Shown: positions 1-11,362, counted from the stretch's first letter. The stretch: 64,000 nt of DNA from Sorex araneus (GCF_027595985.1 NC_073306.1:79564977-79628976); one strand, 5' to 3'. Translations and numbers: made by a program. Notes: generated by a model not told the origin, from the sequence alone.

Positions 1-1339
1 CTGCCCTTTTGAAATGAAATAGAAATAGGGGAGTTGGCAACAAATAATAATAATAACAAAAACAAAAACCCGAAATTGGGCGGTGGGTCAGGAGCAAGGT
101 GGGAGCTTTTCCGCGAAGATCTGAATAGTCCGAAACTGCGAGAGTAAGGAGCAGGTAGAAAGCAAGGAGAAAAGAAGAAGGAGGGAAGAAAACAAAACAA
201 AAGCCAGACAGCCTCGGTTGTGTGACTGTAAGCAATTGTTAAGAAGAAAATGAAAAAGAACCTTATTAGCCCGCGTGCAAGTTAGCGACACAACCTCCAA
301 AGCAAAAGACAGGGGACATCATAGAAAATAACGGTGTCTCCGTTATCTAGACACGTATCCACCGTGAAACCTAACGGGGGGCTTCTCACACGGTGCCGGG
401 AGATGGAGGAATCCAACCGGGGCGCAGGCGCTGCGGGCGTAGGTCCCCTTCCTAGCAGCCGATCCCGCCAGCCCGCGCTGCAGGCCCGCAGGTCACCGCA
501 GGGGGCGCCGCAGGACCCGAGGCCTGATCTTTCCCCGCCCCCTTGCGCGGGGTTGGGTAGGGGGGTGGTGAGGGTCCTCTCCTTACCATCCTTTCGGGGA
601 GAAACTCGGCTGGACCCCAGAACTAGAGGAAGCAGCAGCCTTAATTGCTCTTCCGAATTCGTCGCTTGGGGGAGGGGGAGTGTGGGTTGGGGGCTCCGCA
701 TTGAGAAACTCTCTCACCTTCCTCTCGGCCTCAGCTTTGGGTGCCTGAAAAACCTTCAAAGATTTGCTTATTTTGATTCCATGGGCGTTGGAGCTGGTAT
801 CAGGCGGCATTCGTAGATAATATTGATGAGAGCTTTGCCGGAGCCTGACATCAAATTAGTGGCCTTCGTGTAAAAAATCTGGGAAGAAATGTCTAACACG
901 CTTAAAGCTGGTGGGAGGAGAGATTTTTTACTCATCAATGAAATGCTGCTTAAAGGGTGGAGGGAAGGAAAAAGGGTAAGTCAAAACTTCAAGCTCTCTC
1001 ATTATGAGGTATACCTGACGGGGACACCGAAAGCCGCCTGTACTTCCTCTCATCAATACAGCAGAGCTTTTTGTCAGTAATTTGCAATAAGTGTCGGCAG
1101 CATTTCTGCAGGGACCCAGAAATCATTATTGGCTGCGGATCTGCACGGTTCCTAATTGGAAGCATTGGGCCTTATCAGCTGAGGATTTCCTAGGACCTTT
1201 GACAGATACCAATACTAAAATCATTGTTCACTTGTCAATTTAAAAGACCATTAAAGCAGCTTATTTTGCTTTTAATTGGAACCACCTCCCTTTCCAACGC
1301 CTTACTTAAAAAAATAATAATAATAATAAAGAACACCAC

Positions 1340-1358
1340 TCGGGCGCGCGCGCGCGCG

Positions 1359-1413
<55 letters not shown>

Positions 1414-1417
1414 GCGT
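1340..1417. repeat. (CG)n-(CA)n microsatellite
   Basis: An alternating CG run (about 1341-1358) passes directly into about 24 CA units (1360-1408), then CACGCGTGCAC. It is an alternating purine-pyrimidine tract of the Z-DNA-forming type, lying inside the CpG-rich block. Confidence 0.95.
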
Positions 1418-1560
1418 GCACACGGCCCGGGAAGGGGCGGGATGTAGGTCGCGGGGCGGGTTAGGGCCGCGCCGCGGGGCGCCCGATGCAGCCGCCGCAG
1501 CCGCCGCTGCGGTGGCGCGGAACCACGCAGCTCCCGTCCGCGGGCTCGGATTTCCAGACT

Positions 1561-1583
1561 CCCGCCGCCGCCGCCGCCGCCGC
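1561..1583. repeat. (CCG)n trinucleotide run
   Basis: About seven CCG units close the CpG-rich block. Runs like this are common in 5' UTRs and promoters of mammalian genes, but no transcript can be shown here. Confidence 0.85.
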
Positions 1584-1654
1584 ACGTCTAGCCCGAGCGT
1601 TCCCAATTAAACAACACGCCGCATTCACTTAAAGATTTTCGCAAAAAGTGCACT

Positions 1655-1790
1655 GGGGCCAAAAATCAATCACTCTCCGCAGCCTGACCGGGTGAAAACA
1701 GATGCATAACATATTCATGCGTTGAGCTCGCCGAGCAGCCCAGCGCGGAACTAACTTTTTTTTCCCTCCTTCTTCTTATAAATAAAAAGA
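1655..1790 (+). promoter_or_regulatory. Possible TATA box and homeodomain/POU-like motifs
   Basis: Just downstream of the CpG block are AAAATCAATCA (about 1662-1672, PBX/HOX-like), an imperfect palindrome ATGCATAACATATTCATGC (1702-1720, octamer-like half-sites) and TATAAATAAAAAG (1777-1789). The motifs are visible. Their use as a promoter or enhancer is inference. Confidence 0.25.
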
Positions 1791-1799
1791 GGAGGGTTT

Positions 1800-3230
1800 C
1801 GGCGGCTAGGCAATCCTGCTAAAGCTGGCAGATGCGGCAAAACTAATATGTGTAAATGCTTTAAAGCAATAATCTGCTTACAACGACACTTCCCCCGAAC
1901 CGCGGCAGGACGAGGGGGGAAGAGTAGGCGCTTGGCAGCCAGGGGAAACCGAATTGTTTTGACACCGCCATTGAATAGCAAAGCCTGGTGGATAATCATT
2001 TCATAGGATAATTGTAGGCAAGTGAAAAAAAAAAAAGTGGGACCTACCCACTTCACCCACCCTTTTTACCTTCTCCCATCAAAGTGAACGACGAGTTCTC
2101 CTCATTATTTTTACCTAGCTCACAACATCACTGGGTTTCTTCTAAATGAAATAGACTTAATGATAATACTAGAAGGTAAACGGAGCTAGAATAATATTTA
2201 CTGTATAATCATTTGGGCTCTGTTAAGCTCAGCACTTCCCTTTATCCCAAGAATCTCACTAATTGCTTCCGATTTAAAAATGACCAGGCAGATTAATTTT
2301 GTTGGAAGGTTACTTACACCTAATGTTTTAAAATACAGTTTCTAAAGGCTCATTCTCATCTAATGCCCCACCCCCTTCTAATTTTAAGTAGTTGATATTT
2401 TGTTTGGCTGCTGTTTTATTTGCTGTCACAAAGAATTTGATGCAAAAACCACTTAAGCATGTATACAACCCATGGAGGGATTCATTTGACCTCATTATAC
2501 TGCAATAAAGAAGAAATCCAGTTTGTTAAATATCACCGAACCACATGCACTTCACATCAGATCATAAGAGCAATGCTTCAAAAGATTATCCCAGAAAGTG
2601 CTTAGAAAGATGGAATGGGTTAACTTTGCTTGCCAGAAGGTGTTCTGACAAACACAGGAAAAGAGAGATACGTGCAGCCCCCTTTAAGAGCAGAGCAACT
2701 GAAGAAAAAAGAGATTTATGCTTTTAATTAATGGCAATTAAACCATGCCTGTTGGCTTGGCCTATGGCAATTGTTCCCTGCAAAAAGGAGGCCGAGCTGG
2801 TGACAAGCATTTGAATCCGCTAAGTTCTGTCAAGGGAGCTGACTCTGCAGGCATCAAAACCAAACTAAATCAATAAAAGAATTAAACTTTTATAAATTGC
2901 ATTTTGACAAGTATCAGATACCGTTAAGCTTTGATATTATGAATTCCTTGGAGGTGATGCAAACAAGAAGGGCCGCAGTTAGAGATCCAAACAATCAAAG
3001 AGGGTTGTTAACATGCGCTGTCAAATGCATCAGTGCTATTAATTACTACAAATTAATGTGACTCTCTCTTCCTCTGGTGATTGGAATAATAATCAGCCAG
3101 ATTCATGGAATGAGCACCGAGAACATATGCAACCCTGCCAAAAATAATAAGTTTTAAAGACAGTAGACATTTGCAATCTCTGTGTTCAAAGACAGGCTGG
3201 TTTTCTTGTTGCCAGTTGTGACCTCACTTT
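1800..3230. other. Repeat-free AT-rich DNA, candidate conserved non-coding element
   Basis: There is no SINE, L1, microsatellite or supportable ORF for 1.4 kb, which is exceptional in this window. The part at 2700-3120 has many homeodomain-type cores (TTAATTA, AATTAA, ATTAAT) and mixed, non-repetitive composition typical of deeply conserved enhancers. Conservation was not tested. Confidence 0.35.
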
Positions 3231-3499
3231 ACCCTATCTCTCCCCCCCCTCCCGCCCCCCAGTCTGAGTTCCTCTTCATGTGCTTTTTATAGTGACTTGA
3301 TGATGGAAGCATCTTGCCAATGATTATTGGGGCATAGAATAAAATCTTTATTGTGCTCCATTGGGGTGTGGGAAAAATATAGCCTACCCAAAGGGACCGC
3401 CTTCTGAGAACTGAACCCAAATGCCAAAAGCTCCATGATTTGACCACTTCCTGGCCTGAAAACTTTGCCTTGTAGTAAGGTTGATAATATAAATGATCA

Positions 3500-3662
3500 G
3501 GCCAGAGAGATAGTACAGTGGGTAGGGCGGTTGCTTTGCAAGAGGTTGACCCAGGTTTGATCATGGGCATCTGAACACTGACACAAATAATTCCTGAGTG
3601 CAGAGCTAAGAATAACCCCTGAGCATCTCCAGGTATGGTCCCAGAACAACAACAACAACAAT
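3500..3662 (+). mobile_element. Shrew tRNA-derived SINE, old copy
   Basis: The head GAGATAGTACAGTGGGTAGGG, B-box-like GGTTTGATC and the end CAGGTATGGTCCCAGAACAACAACAAC match the window's main SINE with many substitutions, so this is an old insertion. Confidence 0.8.
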
Positions 3663-4159
3663 AGTGATAATATAAATGGTGCAATTCTCTCACTCTGACA
3701 GTGCAGTAGGCCTGTAGGGAGAATAGAAATCCTAACTAGAGCTTCTGGATACCCGGTGTAATTCAAATTGAAGCATTTCCTCCCATTTTATAATAATATA
3801 TATTATATAATATGTTTTAATCATATTCATTATATTAAAATGACCACGGTCAGTATTCATCTGTTCCCCCTCAAGTCCATGTTTTAAAATAGTGTGTGAT
3901 TTTTTTTAACCTCAATGACTAGAAGAATGGTGATTCTAGACCGATATTTTCCCATCTCACTCAGTGAAAGTAGAAAGAACAGCACCGAGGATTAGCATAT
4001 GGACACAAGTTAAAATCCCTGACATTTCACATGTGCATGAAACACCATGCAGTGACTCTGCTGTTTGAGTGGAGCAGTTCTGCTGCCTATGATCTCCAGT
4101 GCCAGAGCAGTTTCCAGCATGCATGAGAGCCAGGAATATAAAAGCACTACAAAATGGGT

Positions 4160-4392
4160 GTAAATTTTCATCCTGTGCCATCTTGAGCACCACAAGTTAT
4201 ATCATGGCCAGGAAGTGGTCTACACCATGACCATAACTTGTGTTCCTCAACTAAGAGTACAAGCCCTTGTGAGCACTTGCAAGCACCACAGTTTAAGAAG
4301 TGCAAACGTTGATGAGCATCTGAGCCAAGTGTGTGAGCACCACAGCCTGATGTGGCCCCCAGCACCACACCACCACTACCACCACCATCAAA
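4160..4392 (+). repeat. GAGCACCACA-periodic repeat, copy 1
   Basis: It is built of irregular units around GAGCACCACA and GTGCAAGCCCTTGTGAGCAC, ending in a CCACCAC run. A related copy lies on the minus strand at 44955-45240; both share CCTCAACTRAGAG, TGCAAGC and CACCACAGC words in the same order. I do not recognise the family. Confidence 0.5.
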
Positions 4393-4451
4393 AATGGCAG
4401 TAACAAAGGCCAGGGGAGAGTGGAAGAATTTTTAAAAGTATCTTTCTTCAT

Positions 4452-4691
4452 GGGCTGGAGCGATAGCACAGAGACAGGGCATTGGCCTTTCACGCGGCCG
4501 ACCTGTGTTTGATTCCTCTGCCCCTCTCAGAGAGCCCGGCAAGCTATGGAGATTATCGCGCCCGGATGGCAGAGCCTGGCAAGCTATCTATGGCGTATTG
4601 GATATGCCAAAAAACAGTAAAAGTCACAATAAAAGTCGTTACTGATGCCCACTCTAACAAATCGATGAGCAATGGGATGACAGTGACAGTG
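4452..4691 (+). mobile_element. RTE-tailed composite SINE
   Basis: A tRNA-like head (GGGCTGGAGCGATAGCACAG) is followed by a body that matches the RTE 5' untranslated region (AGAGCCCGGCAAGCTA, GGCAGAGCCTGGCAAGCTA, ATATGCCAAAAAACAGTA) and a tail that matches the RTE 3' end (GTTACTGATGCCCACT, AAATCGATGAGCAATGGG) running into GACAGTGACAGTG. Near-identical 12 bp flanks ATCTTTCTTCAT (4440-4451) and ATCTTTGTTCAT (4692-4703) are its target-site duplication. Confidence 0.88.
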
Positions 4692-4844
4692 ATCTTTGTT
4701 CATAAAATGCCACTGCAGACTAAAACTAAACAAATATTTGTGTTGCTAAATGTTTTACTTTATAGTTCCTAAAGTATTTTCCCAGTAAACATTGCAGATT
4801 AATTAGTAGTAACATGCTTAAGGTTGTGTTTTCCTCTTTTGTTT

Positions 4845-5003
4845 GGTGGGGAAAGGCAACCAGTTGTGCTCAGGGCTTACTCCTGCTCTGTACTTCGAGA
4901 TCACTCCTGGAGGGGCTCGGTGGGACCATACATGATGCCAGGATCAAACTTGGGTCAACTGCATGCAAGGCTAGCATGTTACCTATCGTCCTAACTTTCT
5001 GAT
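4845..5003 (-). mobile_element. Shrew SINE, old minus copy
   Basis: Diverged antisense landmarks TTGTGCTCAGGGCTTACTCC, GATCACTCCTGGAGGGGCTCGG and TGCATGCAAGGC are in the usual order; the A-tail is degraded. Confidence 0.7.
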
Positions 5004-5279
5004 GCCCTTTGTGCTTTCTGACATACAATCTTTTTTCCCCCTTTCTGGTTTATTTTACTAATCTGGGCATTGAAGTATCCTCTTTCCCAAGAGTTACTGC
5101 CTTCTACACTTTACCTTTTGAACCAATAGCTTATAATTTCTCCTATCTGGGTATCTTCCAAATACTTCTACTGCATTTACAGAGTAATTTAAGGATAACA
5201 TTTAACCACATACTATGAAGTTTCATAATAGTTTGGGTGGGTGGGTTCCTTTTATGTAACAAACTATAGTAACTCTTTT

Positions 5280-5400
5280 GAAAGGGAGCACTGCTCATGG
5301 TGTCCAGTGGACTATATGGTACATGAGGGATCGAACGTAGGGCTCTTTCATACAAAGCATGTGCTCCAGCCCTTGAAGCTGTCTCTCCTGCCTGAGATTC
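5280..5400 (-). mobile_element. Shrew SINE fragment
   Basis: Only the head half of an antisense copy is recognisable (GGACTATATGG, GGGATCGAACGTAGGG, ATGTGCTCCAGCCC). It is strongly diverged. Confidence 0.5.
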
Positions 5401-5526
5401 AATACCTTCTATCATGAACTAATCAAGAAGCTACAGGGCATTGGTGAAGGTGGCAGGGAGGGAAAGTCTAATTCCCTCTTGCAGTTGGACATAGAGTTAC
5501 AAATCAGAACAACGAACTGTCTTTCT

Positions 5527-5700
5527 TTTTTTTTTTTCTTTTTGGGTCACACCTGGCAATGCACAGGGATTACTCCTGGCTCTGCACTCAGGAATCACCC
5601 CTGGCGGTGCTCAGGGGACCATATGGGATGCTGGGAACCAAACCCGGGTCAGCCACGTGCAAGGCAAATGCCCTACCCACTGTGCTATAGCTCCAGCCCC
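5527..5700 (-). mobile_element. Young shrew SINE with perfect TSD
   Basis: Full-length antisense copy from poly(T) through GGGTCACACC to GCTCCAGCCCC. It is flanked by a perfect 15 bp duplication ACGAACTGTCTTTCT (5512-5526 and 5701-5715), so the insertion is recent and structurally complete. Confidence 0.95.
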
Positions 5701-5802
5701 ACGAACTGTCTTTCTATTTGCTTGGATGATCCATAGCTTTAGAAAATTATCATTTTCTAAAGTGTTAGTTGGCTACTCTGTTTTACTTGTGCAAGCTTTC
5801 TT

Positions 5803-5984
5803 TTTTTTTTCTTTTTTTTTTCTTTTTGGGTCACACCCAGCAATGCACAGAGGTTACTCCTGGCTTTGCACTCAGGAATTACTCCTGGCAGTGCTCAGGG
5901 GACCGTATGGGATGCTGGGAATCGAACCCGGGTCGGCCGTGTGCAAGGCAAACACCCTACCCGCTGTGCTATTGCTCCAGCCCC
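5803..5984 (-). mobile_element. Young shrew SINE
   Basis: Full-length antisense copy with a T-rich tail. The flanks TGTGCAAGCTTTCTT and TGTGAGCTTTCTT are an imperfect target-site duplication. Confidence 0.93.
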
Positions 5985-5985
5985 G

Positions 5986-7028
5986 TGTGAGCTTTCTTAA
6001 TTGGAAAGAGACTAAATGATAACAAGCAGCCCCTAACTTGTACTAGGAATGGTGCCAGGTGTGTACTGGTGTTTGGATTAATTATTTGATTTTTACTATT
6101 GACTATACCTAAGTGTGTGTTTTTAACACAGAGAGAAATTATCTTGACACCATCTGGTAGCAGTTTTTCATGTCTGACAAAATTTAAAACTCAGTTTGAA
6201 GCTTGTTCAGTGATAAATATGCTTAAGACTCTGTATGACCTTGGGCAGCCTTTGACCTTATACAGATCAGGGCATTTGTCTCAAACTGTGGTTACAGAAT
6301 TTTATTGATGTACCTAATCTGTTACCAGGAGCCACAGTTCTTATGATAGATAGTATGTTTGCTTGGATAGTGACAAGGAAGTTTGGAATGAATTTTTTCC
6401 TGTTTTGTTGACAAAGAATGTATCCTGGCTTTAAGACTGGATTTAAATGTAAGTTTTCCATTTCAAGGGCTTCTCAAAACCTATTCAGAAAGAGCATTAA
6501 AGGGGAGAAAGAGGAAACAAATGCCTATGAAGTCTCCACAAAAAAGTCTGAGATAAAAGTGTGTTTCTAAAGATGTGCTTCTCTCCTGCCCTGTGTGCTC
6601 ACTCAGCAGATAGAGGAGGAATTCATTGTTGGAAATTTGTGTAATCATTTTTATCTGATTACTTGGCAAGATGCTATATGAACTATAGCCTCTATTTTAG
6701 AAATCCTGGTTTTATTATAAGCATGCTTCAGTTCTTCCAAATGTCTTTCTGGATTTGAAGGGGCTGCTCAAGTTTCCCCACTTACTTTTAGCTATAGAAT
6801 CTTATAAGAGTGGAGCATTCTTGCAAAAGAGGGTGTGATATGTAAAGTGCAGATTGACCATTCACTATTCCTCTATGCTTCCTGGTACCAGCATTCACAT
6901 CAGAGTGAGTACAAAGAACATATTTGTCTGGAATTCAGTTTCCATTTAAACCAAGTATGACAGCTTTCAAATTTTTAAAACTTTAAAATTACTTTTTATA
7001 TTTTAACAAGAGAAACATTTGTTTCATT
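5986..7028. other. Unique sequence with faint MIR-like remnants
   Basis: There is no gene and no young repeat. Words such as TGTATGACCTTGGGCAG (about 6232) and AGGAATGGTGCCAGGTGTG (about 6046) resemble decayed MIR pieces but are too short to place boundaries. Confidence 0.35.
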
Positions 7029-7029
7029 T

Positions 7030-7152
7030 TATGGGGGGGGCATACTCTAGTGTTTGAAGTTTACTTTGGTTCTGTGCTCAAGAGTGACCCCTGGCGGTGT
7101 TCGAATATAGAAACAGATGGGTCACATCCTGTACTATCTCTCCAGCCCTAAA
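7030..7152 (-). mobile_element. Shrew SINE with internal deletion
   Basis: The tail half (CTGTGCTCAAGAGTGACCCCTGGCGG) joins directly to the terminal head half (CTATCTCTCCAGCCC), leaving out the middle part. Confidence 0.65.
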
Positions 7153-7187
7153 CATTTTTTTAATGCAAATTAATAAATGTCTTGTGG

Positions 7188-7348
7188 GATCTCTAGAGAT
7201 AGTACAGCGGGAAAGGCACTTGCCTTGTATGGGTTTGATCCTTCGCATCACAAATGGTCCTCTGAGCACAGCCAGAGTTACCCCTGAGTGCAGAGCCTAG
7301 AGTAAGCCCCAAACACAGTCAGGTATGGCTCTGAGCCCCCACCCCAAT
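7188..7348 (+). mobile_element. Shrew SINE, old plus copy
   Basis: AGAGATAGTACAGCGGG, GGTTTGATCC, ATGGTCCTCTGAGCAC and CTGAGTGCAGAGCC are in normal order, with no clear A-tail. Confidence 0.8.
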
Positions 7349-7585
7349 ATTATGTCTTGTAAACTTAACAATATACCTCAAAATATGAATATCCCAAATT
7401 CAAAGAGATAAAAAAATTGCTTCTATGACTATAAAATGTAAGTATTATTCATGTAACTATCTTTTCTGGAGTTAATTTATAATATAGTTGTGCTTATTTA
7501 TTCACTATTATTTTGGTGGCCTCTAATCTGTAAGTTTGCATATAAATAGTTTCATTGGGATAAGATCTATTTCTTTTCACATTTA

Positions 7586-8090
7586 CTTTCTTCTTTTTTT
7601 ATTTTAATGAATGATCATGAGATACAGTTACGGACCTACAAATTTTTGTGACTATGCTTCAATCAAACAATGTTTGAGTACCCATTCCTCCACCAGTACC
7701 TATTCCTCTACCAGTACCCATTCTCTACCACCAATGTTCCCAGTGTCCTCCTGCCACCCCAACCCTTTCCCACCCCCTGACTCGTGGCAGACACATTCCC
7801 TCTTAATCTCTTTCTCCTTTTGGGTGTTATAGTTTTTAATATACTCACTAAACAGTCATCATGTTTAGTCCATAGCCTACTTTCAGCACACATCTACCAC
7901 CCCAAGTGATCCCTCCAACCATCATTTATTTAGTGGTCTCTTCTCCATTCCAACTGCCTTTCCCCCCAGCACATGAGATGGGCTTCCAAGCCATGGGGCC
8001 ACCCTCCTAGCCTTTATCTCTACTATCCTTAGGTGTTATTCTCCTATTATTCACACTCACTTTCTTTTTGCTTTCTTACACCTTTTTCCT
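7586..8090 (-). mobile_element. L1 3' end, minus strand
   Basis: The T-rich start, ATGAGATACAGTTAC, CCCATTCCTCCACCAGTACC and CTTTTGGGTGTTATAG are the antisense of the L1 3' UTR also seen at 27110-27820 and 49142-50186. It is more diverged than those copies and 5'-truncated. Confidence 0.8.
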
Positions 8091-8690
8091 CTTTCTTAAA
8101 CCTGTAAATATTGTTGATTGTGGACTGGTAGCTCAATTCATAAATTCTTCTCAATATTATTGATAATATTTGTGAGTCCTCACATTTTATCGGTTCTTGA
8201 ATTTAATAACTAGCAGAAAAATATTTTATTATAATAAAAAAGTAGGTGATGATGAGTAAGGGTATTCAAAATTTTAGACAGGTAGAAACATATTGTCAGT
8301 TATTCACATACATGTATGCCAATATGATATATGGCTGTTGATTTCTTAGAAAATATGTCTTCATTTGAGAGGTAAGTTATCTCTTTTTATTTTCCTCATG
8401 AAGAAAATGTCAGATGAATGATCTGCTGTTGGTTATTCTTCACCATGTGGAATGATAGATGAAAACACACTTTAATTTAGCCCCTTTGTGTTTCTCCTAG
8501 TATGATACTTTTGTCTTTTATTACAGTTTGCTAGATAGAAAGAAGCTCCATGTACATGTCACAAATTACAATGAGACAAATTGCAAATATAGAGTTGATG
8601 TCTTTGTCTACTTATAATACTGAATATTGTCCCAAGAAGTGATTTGTACAAGAAACTTTCAATGTATGCTAGATGGATTAGCAACTATTG
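8091..8690. other. AT-rich unique sequence
   Basis: No gene, recognisable repeat or RNA could be supported here. Confidence 0.4.
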
Positions 8691-8694
8691 TAAT

Positions 8695-8732
8695 ACACGC
8701 ACACGCACGCACACACACACACACACACACAC
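8695..8732. repeat. (AC)n microsatellite
   Basis: About 17 CA units with two interrupting G bases at the 5' side. Confidence 0.93.
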
Positions 8733-8864
8733 TGGTATTTGTACTTTAACTCAAGTTACAGTAGCTAAAATTGATAGTAATTCTTCTCAATATGCAGTGT
8801 TTTATAACCAACACCCCACCCTGCCCCCAAATTAAGATATATCTAATAACTGTATTAAAGGAAA

Positions 8865-9015
8865 AAATTGGGTCAGAGAGGGGTTAAAAGATATTGCCTT
8901 GCACATGGCTGGCCTCAATTTGATCTCCAGCACTGCAGAGGGGTCCCTAAGAACCACCAGGAGTGACCCTTAAGTACATGTGGGGGTGGCCCAGTTCCTT
9001 CCTCCAAAAAGGGAA
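8865..9015 (+). mobile_element. Shrew SINE, old plus copy
   Basis: GGTCAGAGAGGGGTTAAAAG, TTGCCTTGCACATGGCTGG and CACCAGGAGTGACCC are recognisable; the copy is strongly diverged. Confidence 0.7.
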
Positions 9016-9045
9016 AATGTTTGAAAAAATTGTTATATTCCAAAT

Positions 9046-9217
9046 ACAATTTTTGGGGGGTCACACCCAGCGATGCACCCAGCAGGTAACTTCTGGCTCA
9101 TGCACTCAGGAATTACTCCTGGCAGTGCTCAGGGACCATATGGGATGCTAGGAATTGAACCTGGGTCAACCGTGTGCAAGGCAAATGCCCTACCCGCTGT
9201 GCTATCACTCCAGTCCC
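9046..9217 (-). mobile_element. Shrew SINE
   Basis: Antisense copy GGGTCACACCCAGCGATGCA to GCTATCACTCCAGTCCC. The flanks CCAAATACAAT and CCAAATATAAT are a near-perfect target-site duplication. Confidence 0.92.
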
Positions 9218-9433
9218 CCCAAATATAATATTGAGTTATTAAGAAGTAATTTTTCTCAACTGCACAAAAAATTTTTATGATCTTGTCTTTCCATGTCCCA
9301 AATGTCAAGTTTTGAGACATGCATTCACTAACTACCAACACTTCTGGTTGAAGACAAAATTATATATTTTATCCCTGACTCTGAGAGTTAGTTTTCCTTT
9401 TTATCACCTACTTACCCACTCAAGAGATAATTT

Positions 9434-9611
9434 CTTTTTTTTTTTTTGCTTTTTGAGTCACACCCGGCAATGCACAGTGATACTCCTGGCTCATGCACTC
9501 AGGAATTAGCCCTGGCGGTGCTCAGGGCACCACATGGGAAGCTGGGAATCAGAATCCAGGTTGGTTGTGTGCAAGGCAAACGCCCTACCTGCTGTGCTCT
9601 TGCTCCCGCAC
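9434..9611 (-). mobile_element. Shrew SINE with perfect TSD
   Basis: Antisense full-length copy between perfect 15 bp repeats CTCAAGAGATAATTT (9419-9433 and 9612-9626). Confidence 0.94.
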
Positions 9612-9964
9612 CTCAAGAGATAATTTTTAGCCTGGTATTTGATAAATTCTGTCCTACCCATTGACCCATATTCAAATGCCTAGTAAATCCATGCAGTTAT
9701 ACAAAGTACAATTGACTCATCAATCATTACCACACATTTCATTTACTAATACAGTTAAGCAACAATGATGTAAACATTTTTTCTCTCTCTTGATTCAGAA
9801 TGGGCAATAATTCTGGCATGACATATATGGCTCACAGTAAGTAAATAAGAGGAAATTACTGCTCCACAACAGAGCCTGTTGTATCCCTGACAGTACTAAA
9901 CTAGACTAGACTGAATTTCCAAGTCTTATAAGCCAGAGAAAAGAGAGAAGAAAATAAATACCCA

Positions 9965-10100
9965 TTACAGTGGGTAAGGAGCTTACCTTTCATGCAGTCA
10001 GCCCATATTTCAATCCCTGGCACCACTTATGGTCCCCATGCAACACTAGGAATGATCCCTGATGAGCCAGGTGTAAACCTTGGTCCCAAAACAAAAGGAG
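9965..10100 (+). mobile_element. Shrew SINE, old plus copy
   Basis: CAGTGGGTAAGGAGCTTACC, ATGGTCCCCATGCAAC and GGTCCCAAAACAAAAGG are present; the copy lacks part of the middle. Confidence 0.7.
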
Positions 10101-10164
10101 ACAAAGGAGAACAACAAAAAGACCTATGACAAGGGGGTAGATAGGGATATTGGGAAGAGTTGAG

Positions 10165-10345
10165 GGGCTGGAGAGATAGTACAGTGGGTATGACACTTGT
10201 CTTGCATGAGGACAACCAAGGTTTGATCCCAGGTGTCACCTATGGTCCCCGCAATACTACCAGGAGGGATTCCTGAGTGCAGGAGCAGGAGTAGGCCCTG
10301 AACACAGCTGGGTCTGACTCACAAGCAAAACAACAAAAGAAAAAA
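10165..10345 (+). mobile_element. Shrew SINE, plus copy
   Basis: GGGGCTGGAGAGATAGTACA, GGTTTGATCCCAG, CCTGAGTGCAGGAGC and a short A-rich tail. Moderately diverged. Confidence 0.85.
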
Positions 10346-10654
10346 AGAGTTGATACAGGGCACTATGGGAATACAGAGGGGCCATCTAACCCAGCCTGGG
10401 GGTACTATAAAGAGAATGTTTCATAGATAAAGGTATGTTTAAGGCAAAGATGGAAACAAAATGTAAGAAGAGAGATGGAAAAAGAAGCAGAGGTAGAAGT
10501 GTATACCAGATAGTGGGAAAGGCAGGACTTATGCCAGAGGTAAGGAAAATCGTGACCAAATCAAATAATGGGGAAAAAATCATTTTTGCTGGGATACATA
10601 GTATATAAAATAATTTTCTAATATCAGAGTGTGATTACTTAAAAATAAGTGTGG

Positions 10655-10808
10655 AGGGGTCAGAGAGAGAGAGTGCAGTGAGAGGGCACTTGCTTTCACG
10701 CGGCTGATCTGAGTTCTATCCTTGGAATCCAATATGGTCCTCTGAATACTATAGTGGTTGGCCATGTGTAAGGCAAGCACCCTACCTGCTGTACTATCTC
10801 TCCAGCCC
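10655..10808. mobile_element. Head-to-head SINE palindrome
   Basis: A plus-strand SINE head (10655-10745, including TTTCACGCGGCTGATCTGAG) runs directly into a minus-strand SINE head (about 10750-10808, GGCCATGTGTAAGGCAAGCA to CTCTCCAGCCCC). The two arms can pair as a long hairpin. Confidence 0.7.
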
Positions 10809-10824
10809 CTTTATTTCACTTAAT

Positions 10825-11015
10825 TTTTATTTATTTTATTTTATTTTATTTTGGCTTTTTGGGTCACACATGGCATTGCACAGGAGTTACTCCTAGCTCA
10901 TGCACTCAGGAATTACTCCTGGCGATGCTCGGAAGACCATATGGGATGCTGGGAATCAAACCCAGGTCGGCTACGTGCAAGGCAAATACCCTGCCCGCTG
11001 TGCTATCGCTCCAGC
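10825..11015 (-). mobile_element. Shrew SINE
   Basis: Antisense copy with a (TTTTA)n tail, GGGTCACACATGGCATTGCA to GCTATCGCTCCAGC. Confidence 0.92.
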
Positions 11016-11157
11016 TTCTTTTCCTTAATTTTTCATAATTTTATTTTTACTTAGGTAATATGTGTTATAGTGGTGTTAATGTGTATGGTATCTAGGTAGA
11101 AGTTTACTATAATTCACCATAACCAAAGGACCCAAGACCTTCCACCACTGTTTTATC

Positions 11158-11348
11158 TTTTTTTATTTATTTTTTATGGTTTTGCTTTTTGGGGTCACAC
11201 CCGGCGATGCACAGGGGTCACTCCTGGCTCTGCACTCAGGAATTACCCCTGGCGGTGCTCAGGGGACCATATGGAATGCTGGGAATTGAACCCAGGTTGG
11301 TCGCGTGCAAGGCGAACACCCTACCCGCTGTGCTATCGCTCCAGCCCC
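11158..11348 (-). mobile_element. Shrew SINE, first of a tandem pair
   Basis: Antisense copy. The target word CCACCACTGTTTT occurs on its left (about 11143) and again on its right (11350-11362), where the next SINE starts. Confidence 0.93.
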
Positions 11349-11362
11349 TCCACCACTGTTTT

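Larger units (their letters stand above)
330..1600. promoter_or_regulatory. CpG-rich island-like block
   Basis: CpG dinucleotides are dense at about 400-600 and again at 1340-1600, with long G/C runs, while the surrounding DNA is AT-rich and CpG-poor. This is the usual look of a mammalian CpG island near a promoter. Open frames cross it on both strands (for example 334-816 plus), but they have G/C-driven composition and no domain I recognise, so I do not call a protein. No splice-bounded exon could be supported. Confidence 0.55.

Noticed and set aside
334-816. 160-codon plus-strand frame in the CpG-rich block
   Set aside because: The frame is open because of G/C bias; overlapping frames on the other strand are equally open and no domain or splice context supports it.
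1224-1610. Frames of 120-130 codons across the CA and CCG repeats on both strands
   Set aside because: They translate microsatellites (HTHTHT, VCVCVC, RRRRR) only.
5479-6019. Recurrent frames containing GHTQRCTGVTPGSALRNYSW-like words here and in about 20 other places
   Set aside because: They are the antisense reading of the shrew SINE, not a protein family.
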